NCBI GenBank assembly: GCA_041393535.1 | Contig: JAWKJY010000003.1 | Location: forward strand, 186,001-250,000 | Origin: JAWKJY01 sp041393535 | GTDB taxonomy: Bacteria > Actinomycetota > Thermoleophilia > Gaiellales > Gaiellaceae | Length of the DNA stretch: 64,000 bases | Direction of reading: 5' to 3' | In this document: one piece after another, positions 8,209-15,086 of the stretch | Position numbering within the stretch: the stretch's first letter is position 1 | How the letters are laid out: every line of letters begins with the position of its first letter | Notes under the pieces: generated by a model | Databases searched by the model: none | The model's input: only the letters and a program-made list of their open reading frames with translations | Told to the model about the DNA's origin: nothing | Program-made: the position numbers and the translations under genes

Positions 8209-8237
8209 TTGACAGGGTCGGTCGCGTCGACCATACC
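8209..8237 (+). promoter_or_regulatory. sigma70-type promoter with consensus -35
   Basis: TTGACA at 8209-8214 and CATACC at 8232-8237 are 17 nt apart. The promoter begins about 30 nt beyond the tRNA fragment and points at the gene starting near 8282, so it would be the first chromosomal promoter after the islet. Confidence 0.45.
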
Positions 8238-8281
8238 GAGACAGGCGCACGTGCACTCGGCCGGAGGATCCGGGGAGGGTG

Positions 8282-8677
8282 ATGGCGGGACGCAGCGGCG
8301 AGATGTACGTCCAGGTCGCGATCGAGCCTGCGGACGGCTGCGCGGGGGCGCCCGTGCCGTGGCGGACGGCGGCGGCGTGCGGCGACCGGGCGCTCGCGCA
8401 GGAGCTGTGCCGCGGGATCGAGGCCGGCCTCCTACGGGTGGGCGACCCGATCGGCCGCGCGCTCGTGCGCGCCGTCTCGCGCGACGACCTCGCCGCCGAG
8501 GGTGGCGAGCCCGCGGTGCGCGCGGCGGCGGCCGACCTCGACCTCCTGGCCGACGGGCTCTGGACGAACCGGAGCCTGCTGGCGGGGGACGTCGTCAGCG
8601 AGGCTCGCCTGCGCGCCGCAGGGCGCGTCGGCTCGTCCGCCGCGGCAGGTGGAGCGCGCCGCGCGCCGGGCCGCTAG
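8282..8677 (+). CDS. hypothetical protein
   Basis: About 131 aa, not recognised. The product is Ala/Arg/Asp-rich with conserved-looking text near EPADGCAGAPVPWRTAAACGD and predicted helices after it, and no signal peptide or membrane segment. The start is uncertain: GTG 8279, ATG 8282 and ATG 8303 are all in frame. GGGGAGG lies too close to the first two, and 21-24 nt ahead of the third. A consensus promoter lies upstream and the cyclase gene follows 40 nt downstream, so the two may form an operon. Confidence 0.45.
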   Translation: MAGRSGEMYVQVAIEPADGCAGAPVPWRTAAACGDRALAQELCRGIEAGLLRVGDPIGRALVRAVSRDDLAAEGGEPAVRAAAADLDLLADGLWTNRSLLAGDVVSEARLRAAGRVGSSAAAGGARRAPGR

Positions 8678-8717
8678 CCTGCCCGCCCGGCGAGCAGGCG
8701 ATCGGAAGGGGTGGGAG

Positions 8718-9698
8718 ATGCAGCGGCGGACGTTCCTCCGGCGGGCGCTCGTCCTCGCGGGCGGGCTCGCGGGCGCCCAGGGCGCGCTCGCGGCGGACGC
8801 GCTCGCGTCGCGTCGCGGCCGCCGTCGCGGGCGGGGCGGGCCCGGGCTCTGGGCGGCCTACGAGGAGCACCTGCACGACGCGCGCTACGTCTCGCTCTCC
8901 CACGTGCTCGAGCCGCGCACGCCGGTCTGGTACGGCTTCGACGCCACGCGCACGGCCTTCCGGCCCGCGGTGAGCGGGAACGCCGCGGTCAAGGCGCCCG
9001 GCGAGCCGTTCCGCTACGAGGAGGACGGCTTCGAGGCGACGGAGTACCAGCTCGCGACCGACCAGTTCGGGACGCAGCTCGACCCGCCGGCGCACTGGAA
9101 CCCGCTCTACCCGGCGATCGACGAGCTGCCGGCCGCGATCGCCGTGCGGCCGCTCGTCGTGATCTCGATCGTCCCCCAGGTGCGCCGGGACTTCGGGTAC
9201 GCGCTCACCGTGGACGACGTGCGCCGCTGGGAGCGGCGGCACGGGCGCGTCCCCGCCGGCTCGGTCGTGATGGTCCGGTCGGACTGGCACAAGGGCTGGG
9301 ACGACCCCGCCTTCGTCGCGCGGACGCCGTTCCCGGGCGTCGGCCTGGCCGCGCTGCAGCTCCTCCACCTCGAGCGGCGGATCCTCCTGCACGGCCACGA
9401 GCCGCTCGACACCGACGCGACGCCGACCCTCGAGGGCGAGGCGTGGCTGATGAACAACGGCTACCTGCAGGCCGAGGGGGTCGCCAACCTCGACCTCGTG
9501 CCGGAGACCGGCGCGCTCGTCGCGATCGGGTTCCCGCGCTTCCGTGGCGGCACCGGCGGGCTCGCGAGCTACGTCGCGATCTGCCCGCCGGACTGGCCGC
9601 ACGGGCACCGACCCGGGGAGCTGCCCGAGGCTCCGCTGCCGCGGCTCGCCGCCCCGCTGCGCTGGGACGCGACCGCAGGGACGCGGGTCCGCGGCTGA
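8718..9698 (+). CDS. Tat-exported cyclase-family (kynurenine formamidase-like) protein with altered metal motif
   Basis: 326 aa. The first residues, MQRRTFLRRALVLAGGLAG, are a twin-arginine signal for export of a folded protein. The rest resembles the putative cyclase/kynurenine formamidase superfamily, whose metal site is normally HxGTHxDxPxH. Here the motif reads QFGTQLDPPAH (residues 116-126): both metal-binding His are Gln, while D122 and H126 are kept. Later blocks such as VMVRSDWHKGW and HGHEPLDTDATP fit the fold. The ATG follows GGGGTGGGAG. The substrate is unknown, and the missing ligands make ordinary formamidase activity uncertain. Confidence 0.8.
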   Translation: MQRRTFLRRALVLAGGLAGAQGALAADALASRRGRRRGRGGPGLWAAYEEHLHDARYVSLSHVLEPRTPVWYGFDATRTAFRPAVSGNAAVKAPGEPFRYEEDGFEATEYQLATDQFGTQLDPPAHWNPLYPAIDELPAAIAVRPLVVISIVPQVRRDFGYALTVDDVRRWERRHGRVPAGSVVMVRSDWHKGWDDPAFVARTPFPGVGLAALQLLHLERRILLHGHEPLDTDATPTLEGEAWLMNNGYLQAEGVANLDLVPETGALVAIGFPRFRGGTGGLASYVAICPPDWPHGHRPGELPEAPLPRLAAPLRWDATAGTRVRG

Positions 9699-9714
9699 TC
9701 GTCCGCGGTGCGCG

Positions 9715-10155
9715 TCAGGCCGCGCGACGCGACGCGGCGGCCGCGCGGCGGCGCTCGACCGTCGAGACGAAGCGGGCGAGCAGGAGCTGCTGATCGCCGT
9801 CGAGGCCCTCGAACTCGACCGCGTAGCGGCCGCGCGGGGCGTCGCCCCGGTCGGCGCGGCGGACGACCGCCTGCAGCGCGAGGGAGAGGCCGTCGTGCTC
9901 GGCGTCGAAGTCGATCCCGATCCGGTCGCCGATCGCGAGCGGCGCCTCGCAGTAGAGGAGCGCCCCGCCGACCGAGAGGTCGATCAGGCCGGCGCGCTCG
10001 CGGCGACCGGTGCCGAGCACGACGGTCGTGCTCCGCACGAGGACTGCGCGATGGTGTCGGCGGCGGGTGAAGGCCACGATCGTGTCGTCGGCAGGCGCGC
10101 GCCGGAACTGAGGCCCCTGGACGGGGGAGCCGTCGTCCCCGGGCCGGGCGCTCAA
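9715..10155 (-). CDS. PilZ domain protein (c-di-GMP binding)
   Basis: 146 aa. Both PilZ signatures are present: an arginine cluster RRRHHR followed about 20 residues later by DLSVGGALL, matching RxxxR and (D/N)xSxxG that wrap around cyclic di-GMP. The remaining strands end at GRYAVEFEGL. No partner domain is attached, so it would act as a stand-alone c-di-GMP receptor. The apparent start is TTG at 10155; a GTG near VAFTRRR is an alternative. It converges on the cyclase gene with a 16-nt gap. No cyclase or phosphodiesterase for c-di-GMP occurs in the window. Confidence 0.8.
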   Translation of the reverse strand: MSARPGDDGSPVQGPQFRRAPADDTIVAFTRRRHHRAVLVRSTTVVLGTGRRERAGLIDLSVGGALLYCEAPLAIGDRIGIDFDAEHDGLSLALQAVVRRADRGDAPRGRYAVEFEGLDGDQQLLLARFVSTVERRRAAAASRRAA

Positions 10156-10287
10156 GCGCGCGCGGCCGCCGTCGATTCCCAGACGGGATCCCGGGGAGCC
10201 TGCGGCCTTCCCCCGGGTCCCGTAGCGCGCGGCCGGTTCCGCTCGCGCCGGGCGCGGGACGTGGACGGGCGCTCCGGTCCTCGAACG

Positions 10288-10293
10288 TAGACT
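10288..10293 (+). promoter_or_regulatory. -10 box (TAGACT)
   Basis: TAGACT ends 8 nt before the ATG at 10302, and no ribosome-binding site lies between. This predicts a leaderless or nearly leaderless mRNA. Confidence 0.5.
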
Positions 10294-10301
10294 GGAGCGC
10301 G

Positions 10302-12128
10302 ATGAGCAGGTTCCTCGAGCGGCTGGCGGCCGGCGGCGTGATCGTCGCCGACGGCGGCATGGGCACCGTCCTCGAGCGGCGGGTCGCCCGGCTGCGCTGC
10401 GCCGAGGAGGCGAACGTCCGGGAGCCGGAGGCCGTCCTCGGCGTCCACCTCGCCTTCATCCGCGCCGGCGCCGAGCTGATCGAGGCCAACACCTTCGGCG
10501 CGAACCGCTACCGCCTGGCGCAGAGCTACCTGGACGACCGGCTCGAGGAGATCGTCGAGCGCGGCGTCAAGCTCGCCCGCGAGGCCCGCGAGGTCTCGGG
10601 GGTGCAGGTGCTGATCGGCGGCTCGATCGGGCCGCTCGGCGACGTCGACGCGCCGCTCCCGCGCGCGCTCCAGGAGGACGCGTTCGCCGAGCAGGCGCGG
10701 CTGCTCGAGGGGCGCGGCGTCGACCTCTTCGTCGTCGAGACGTTCGTCGACCTGGACGAGCTCGTCGTCGCGGTCGAGGCCGTCCGCTCGATCTCGTCCC
10801 TGCCCGTGATCGCCCAGCTGTCCTTCGACGAGGGCGCGGAGACGGTCTCCGGCGTGGGCGCGCACGAGGCGGCCGAGCGGCTGGCCGGCCTCGGCGTTGC
10901 GGCCGTCGGCGCCAACTGCGGCCTCGGCCCGCAGGCCGCGCTCGAGGCGATCGCGGACATGGCCGGCGCGGCCGAGGGCGCCGGGCTGCCGCTCTCGATC
11001 ATGCCGAACGTCGGGCTGCCCAGCCGCGCGGAGGGCCGGATCACGTACCCGGGCGGCACGCCCGACTACTTCGCCGAGCTGGCCGCGCAGGCCCGGACAC
11101 TCGGGGCACGGGTGATCGGCGGCTGCTGCGGCACGACGCCCGCCCAGATCGCCGCCGTGAAGGCCGCCGTGGTCGAGGATCGCGCCCCGCGCGTTCCGTT
11201 CGTCGCCTTCGAGCGCGAGGTCGCGAGCCGCGGCGAGCGCGAGGAGCGCCAGACGCTCCTGCAGCGCCGGCTCGAGGCCGGCGACTGGGTCGTCTCCGTC
11301 GAGCTCGACCCGCCGAAGGGCGCGAACCTCCAGGGGCTGCTCGAGGTGGCGCGAGCGCTGCGCGAGTCGGGCGTCGTCGACATGGTCGACGTGAACGACA
11401 ACCCGATGGCCCGAGCCCGCATGAGCGCCCTCGTCGCCTCCGCGACGATCGAGCAGGCCGTCGGGATCGAGACGATCCCCCACGTCACCCCGCGCGACGC
11501 GACGATCATGGGCCTCGAGTCGCAGCTGCTCGGCGCCCACGCGGGCGGCGTCAGGAACGTCCTCGCCGTCACGGGCGACCCGCCCCGCGTCGGCGACCAC
11601 GCCGGCTCCTCCGGCGTCTACGAGGTCGACTCGATCGGCCTCACCGCCGTGCTGTCGCGCCTCAACGAGGGCGAGGACTGGGCCGGCAAGTCGATCGACG
11701 CGCCGACCTCCTTCTTCGTCGGCGTCGCCGTGAACCCGTCCGCCGACGACCTCGACGTCGAGCTCGAGCGCTTCCGGCGGAAGGTCGACGCGGGTGCGCG
11801 ATTCGCGATGACCCAGGCGCTGTTCGACCTCGAGTACCTCGACCGCTTCCTCGACGCGCTCGGCGGCGAGTCGCCGATCCCGCTGCTCCTCGGCGTCTGG
11901 CCGCTGAACAGCTTCCAGCTCGCCTTCCGGCTGCACAACGAGGTCCCGGGGATCATCGTCCCGGAGCCCGTCCAGCAGGCGCTCGCCGACGCCGGCGCCG
12001 ACGCGAAGCAGGTCGGCCTCGAGCTCGCCCGCGAGCTCTACGAGGCCGCGCGCTCCCGCTGCGCCGGGGTCTACGTGATCCCGCCGTTCAAGGAGCCGCT
12101 CGCCGCGCTGGCCCTGCTGCAGCCATAG
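10302..12128 (+). CDS. bifunctional homocysteine S-methyltransferase / 5,10-methylenetetrahydrofolate reductase
   Basis: 608 aa, a fusion as in Bacillus YitJ. The N-terminal half (about 1-290) is a homocysteine methyltransferase domain: it begins VIVADGGMGTVLERR and carries the zinc-binding cysteines C206 (GANCGLGP) and C275/C276 (GGCCGTTP). The C-terminal half (about 315-605) is an MTHFR barrel that uses FAD to make 5-methyl-THF (VVSVELDPPKG, HVTPRD, LAVTGDPPR). The two reactions are consecutive in methionine regeneration. There is no cobalamin-binding domain in this protein. The gene stands alone with its own promoter; pdxS follows from a separate one. Confidence 0.93.
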   Translation: MSRFLERLAAGGVIVADGGMGTVLERRVARLRCAEEANVREPEAVLGVHLAFIRAGAELIEANTFGANRYRLAQSYLDDRLEEIVERGVKLAREAREVSGVQVLIGGSIGPLGDVDAPLPRALQEDAFAEQARLLEGRGVDLFVVETFVDLDELVVAVEAVRSISSLPVIAQLSFDEGAETVSGVGAHEAAERLAGLGVAAVGANCGLGPQAALEAIADMAGAAEGAGLPLSIMPNVGLPSRAEGRITYPGGTPDYFAELAAQARTLGARVIGGCCGTTPAQIAAVKAAVVEDRAPRVPFVAFEREVASRGEREERQTLLQRRLEAGDWVVSVELDPPKGANLQGLLEVARALRESGVVDMVDVNDNPMARARMSALVASATIEQAVGIETIPHVTPRDATIMGLESQLLGAHAGGVRNVLAVTGDPPRVGDHAGSSGVYEVDSIGLTAVLSRLNEGEDWAGKSIDAPTSFFVGVAVNPSADDLDVELERFRRKVDAGARFAMTQALFDLEYLDRFLDALGGESPIPLLLGVWPLNSFQLAFRLHNEVPGIIVPEPVQQALADAGADAKQVGLELARELYEAARSRCAGVYVIPPFKEPLAALALLQP

Positions 12129-12165
12129 CGGCGCGATCCGCCGCATGCGGCGCCCTCCGGCTGGT

Positions 12166-12171
12166 TAGAAT
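12166..12171 (+). promoter_or_regulatory. -10 box (TAGAAT) of pdxS
   Basis: TAGAAT is followed by CGGCGC and then the ATG at 12178, a 6-nt gap that predicts a leaderless pdxS transcript. Confidence 0.6.
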
Positions 12172-12177
12172 CGGCGC

Positions 12178-13062
12178 ATGGCCGACATCGGGACGATGCG
12201 TGTGAAGAGCGGCCTCGCCGAGATGCTCAAGGGCGGGGTCATCATGGACGTGACCACCGCCGAGCAGGCGAAGATCGCCGAGGACGCGGGCGCGTGCGCC
12301 GTGATGGCGCTCGAGCGCGTCCCGGCGGACATCCGCAAGGAGGGCGGCGTCGCCCGGATGGCGGATCCGACGAAGATCCGCGAGATCCAGGACGCGGTCA
12401 CCATCCCGGTGATGGCGAAGTGCCGCATCGGCCACTTCGTCGAGGCCCAGGTGCTGCAGGCGCTCGAGGTGGACTACATCGACGAGAGCGAGGTTCTCAC
12501 CCCGGCCGACGAGGAGCACCACGTCGACAAGTGGCCCTACACCGTGCCGTTCGTCTGCGGCTGCCGGAACCTCGGCGAGGCGCTCCGGCGCATCGCGGAG
12601 GGCGCGGCGATGATCCGGACGAAGGGCGAGGCGGGCACGGGCGACATCGTCAACGCCGTGCGCCACATGCGCTCCGTGATGGGCGAGATCCGCCGGCTGG
12701 GCTCGGTGCCCGAGGAGGAGCTGTTCACGGCCGCGAAGCTGCACCAGGCGCCGGTCGAGCTCGTGCGCTGGGTCGCCGAGAACGGCCGCCTGCCGGTCGT
12801 CATGTTCACGGCCGGCGGCATCGCGACGCCCGCCGACGCGGCGCTGTGCATGCAGCTCGGCGCGGACGGCGTGTTCGTCGGCTCCGGCATCTTCAAGAGC
12901 GACGACCCGACCTCGCGGGCGAAGGCGATCGTCGAGGCGACGACGCACTTCCGCGATCCCGAGGTGATCGCGCGGGTGTCGACCGGGCTCGGCGAGGCGA
13001 TGCGGGGGATCGAGACCAGCTCGATGGCGCCCGAGCAGCTGCTCGAGACGCGCGGCTGGTAG
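12178..13062 (+). CDS. pdxS: pyridoxal 5'-phosphate synthase lyase subunit PdxS
   Basis: 294 aa, the family's usual length. The synthase barrel condenses ribose 5-phosphate, glyceraldehyde 3-phosphate and ammonia to PLP. The catalytic Lys that binds ribose phosphate is K81 in PVMAKCRIGHF. The flavour of the family is clear in MADPTKIREIQDAVTIP, DESEVLTPADEEHH, RTKGEAGTGD and GGIATPADAALCMQLGADG. Its glutaminase partner PdxT is encoded 536 nt downstream, separated by a small secreted-protein gene. Confidence 0.98.
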   Translation: MADIGTMRVKSGLAEMLKGGVIMDVTTAEQAKIAEDAGACAVMALERVPADIRKEGGVARMADPTKIREIQDAVTIPVMAKCRIGHFVEAQVLQALEVDYIDESEVLTPADEEHHVDKWPYTVPFVCGCRNLGEALRRIAEGAAMIRTKGEAGTGDIVNAVRHMRSVMGEIRRLGSVPEEELFTAAKLHQAPVELVRWVAENGRLPVVMFTAGGIATPADAALCMQLGADGVFVGSGIFKSDDPTSRAKAIVEATTHFRDPEVIARVSTGLGEAMRGIETSSMAPEQLLETRGW

Positions 13063-13129
13063 GCCTCGCGCGCCGACCAGCCCGTCTGCGATCATCCGGG
13101 TCTGCTGGCACCCGACTCGGGGAGGACTC

Positions 13130-13501
13130 ATGCGCCGAATCATCCTGCTCGCAGCCGCGCTCGCGGCTGCAGCGCTCACCGTCCCCGCGGTCGCGGGCGC
13201 GCACAACACGACCTGGTACTGGTCGGAGACGCTGGCGGGGAACCGGCTGAAGAACCTCGACGTCGTCTTCGACCGGGACGGTGGCGTGCGCGACGTGACG
13301 AGGGCCCAGTGCGCCGCCCGCGACAAGAACGACTACATCTGGAACACCGCTCGGACGCGGCGCCTCTACAAGCACTTCAACTGCGCGTTCCTGCTCCGGA
13401 ACGGCGCCGTCTGGACGGGCGTGCTGCACGTCACGGGCAAGAAGAAGTTCCGCATGACGAACCTCAAGCTCTACGCGGGGTCGAACGGGATCCTGCAGTA
13501 G
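13130..13501 (+). CDS. small secreted protein, family not recognised
   Basis: 123 aa. The first 23 residues are a signal peptide (MRRIILLAAALAAAALTVPAVAGA). The mature part is basic and aromatic (NTTWYWSETLAGNRLKN, WTGVLHVTGKKKFRMTN) and has two cysteines that could pair. I see no known domain. GGGGAGG precedes the ATG and a very strong hairpin follows the stop, so it is an independent unit with its own ribosome-binding site. It splits the usually adjacent pdxS-pdxT pair. Confidence 0.75.
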   Translation: MRRIILLAAALAAAALTVPAVAGAHNTTWYWSETLAGNRLKNLDVVFDRDGGVRDVTRAQCAARDKNDYIWNTARTRRLYKHFNCAFLLRNGAVWTGVLHVTGKKKFRMTNLKLYAGSNGILQ

Positions 13502-13522
13502 GGCCCCGACGCTCGCGCGCGT

Positions 13523-13554
13523 GACCGGAGCCGGCCCCCGGGCCGGCTCCGGTC
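13523..13554 (+). terminator. intrinsic terminator before pdxT
   Basis: GACCGGAGCCGGCC and GGCCGGCTCCGGTC form a perfect 14-bp stem with a 4-nt loop, then GTTC. This is one of the strongest hairpins in the window. Confidence 0.85.
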
Positions 13555-13585
13555 GTTCACGGCCAGGTCGGATGCGTCGCGGCCG

Positions 13586-13591
13586 TAGAAT
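13586..13591 (+). promoter_or_regulatory. -10 box (TAGAAT) of pdxT
   Basis: TAGAAT, 6 nt (CCGTCC), then GTG at 13598. No ribosome-binding site; predicts a leaderless transcript. Confidence 0.6.
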
Positions 13592-13597
13592 CCGTCC

Positions 13598-14197
13598 GTG
13601 CGGATCGGCGTCCTGGCCCTGCAGGGGAACTTCCGCGAGCACCTCGCGCTGCTCGAGGGCCTCGGCGTGGAGGGGAGCGAGGTCCGCCTTCCGGGGCATC
13701 TCGACGGCCTCGACGGCCTCGTCATCCCCGGCGGCGAGTCGACGTCGATCGGCAAGCTGATGCGGCTCTACGGGATGGACGGGGCGATCGCGGCGTTCGA
13801 CCGCCCGGTCCTCGGGACGTGCGCGGGGATGATCGTCCTCGCGCGGGACGCCGTCGACGGGGTGCCCGACCAGGTGCAGCTCGGGCTGATCGACCTGACG
13901 GTGCGGCGCAACGGCTTCGGCCGGCAGGTGCACAGCTTCGAGTCGGACGTCGAGCTCGTCGGCGATCCGACGCCCCTGCACGGCGTGTTCATCCGCGCCC
14001 CGCGCGTCGAGCGCGTGGGCGACGGGGTCGAGGTGCTGGCGCGGCTCGGCGACGAGCCCGTCCTCCTCGGCCAGGGCCGCGTGCTGGTCGCCTCCTTCCA
14101 TCCGGAGCTGACGGGCGACACGCGGGTGCACGAGCGGCTCGTCGCGCTGGCGGCGCGCCCGGAGGCGGCGAAGGAGGGGTCCGTTGGCCGGCCATAG
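13598..14197 (+). CDS. pdxT: pyridoxal 5'-phosphate synthase glutaminase subunit PdxT
   Basis: 199 aa. Class I glutamine amidotransferase that feeds ammonia to PdxS. The catalytic triad is C75 (LGTCAGMIVLA), H168 and E170 (SFHPELTGD), and the glycine-rich GGEST oxyanion region precedes it. It starts VRIGVLALQGNFREH, as in the family. The GTG start is fixed by the -10 box 6 nt upstream. Its 3' end overlaps yebC by 14 nt, so translation of the two is probably coupled. Confidence 0.97.
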   Translation: MRIGVLALQGNFREHLALLEGLGVEGSEVRLPGHLDGLDGLVIPGGESTSIGKLMRLYGMDGAIAAFDRPVLGTCAGMIVLARDAVDGVPDQVQLGLIDLTVRRNGFGRQVHSFESDVELVGDPTPLHGVFIRAPRVERVGDGVEVLARLGDEPVLLGQGRVLVASFHPELTGDTRVHERLVALAARPEAAKEGSVGRP

Positions 14198-14936
14198 CAA
14201 GTGGAAGCAGATCAAGCACAAGAAGGGCGCGGCCGACGTCAAGCGGGGCAAGCTCTTCTCGAAGCTCGCGCGCGCGATCATCGTCGCGGCGAAGGAGGGC
14301 GGGCCAGACCCGGACGGCAACCTCGCGCTGCAGAACGCGATCGCCGCGGCGCGCGAGGCGTCCGTGCCAAAGGAGAACATCGAGCGCGCGATCGCGCGCG
14401 GCTCCGGCGCGGGCGCGGACCAGGAGGCCTACGAGACCGTGGTCTACGAGGGCTACGGGCCGGGCGGCGTCGCGGTCGTGGTCGAGGCGCTGACCGACAA
14501 CCGCAACCGGACCGCGGCGGACGTCCGCCACATCTTCGCGAAGAACGAGGGCAACCTCGGCCAGACGGGCGCGGTCGCGTGGCAGTTCGAGCGGAAGGGC
14601 CTCGTCGTCGTTCCCGCCGACGGTGTCGACGAGGACGAGCTGACCCTGATCGCCGCCGAGGCAGGCGCCGAGGACGTCGAGGGAGACGGGACGAGCTTCC
14701 AGGTCACCTGCGCGATGGACGACCTGGCGGCCGTGCGGGAGGCGCTGCGCGGCGCCGGCGTCGCGGTCGAGTCGGCCGAGCTGACGATGATCCCGAAGAC
14801 GACCGTGCGAGTCGAGGACGAGGCGGTGGCCAGGCGGCTGCTGCGGCTGATGGACGCGCTCGAGGACAACGAGGACGTCCAGGACGCCTACGCGAACTTC
14901 GACATCGCCGAGTCGATCCTCGAGGCGATGGAGTAG
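14184..14936 (+). CDS. YebC/PmpR family protein
   Basis: 250 aa, full length for the family. It begins MAGHSKWKQIKHKKGAADV, the family's hallmark, and continues GKLFSKLARAIIVAAKEGG and GYGPGGVAVVVEALTDNRNRT. Members were long listed as transcriptional regulators, and recent work links YebC-type proteins to translation of proline-rich stretches. TTG is the start, with AAGGAGG 6 nt upstream inside the end of pdxT. The order pdxT-yebC-ruvC is common in Actinobacteria; here a secreted RTX-like gene intervenes before ruvC. Confidence 0.95.
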   Translation: MAGHSKWKQIKHKKGAADVKRGKLFSKLARAIIVAAKEGGPDPDGNLALQNAIAAAREASVPKENIERAIARGSGAGADQEAYETVVYEGYGPGGVAVVVEALTDNRNRTAADVRHIFAKNEGNLGQTGAVAWQFERKGLVVVPADGVDEDELTLIAAEAGAEDVEGDGTSFQVTCAMDDLAAVREALRGAGVAVESAELTMIPKTTVRVEDEAVARRLLRLMDALEDNEDVQDAYANFDIAESILEAME

Positions 14937-15086
14937 CAGACCGGGCTAGCCGCCGGGCCGCCCCGGGCAGGGGCCCCCGACCGCGCTCGCCCGTTCGAGG
15001 CAACTTCCGCCTCGCTCCCCGAAGCGGCGATCACGCTGCCCCGCCCGGGTGTCCGCGCCACCTCCGGTGCGGACGATGCCGGGGAC

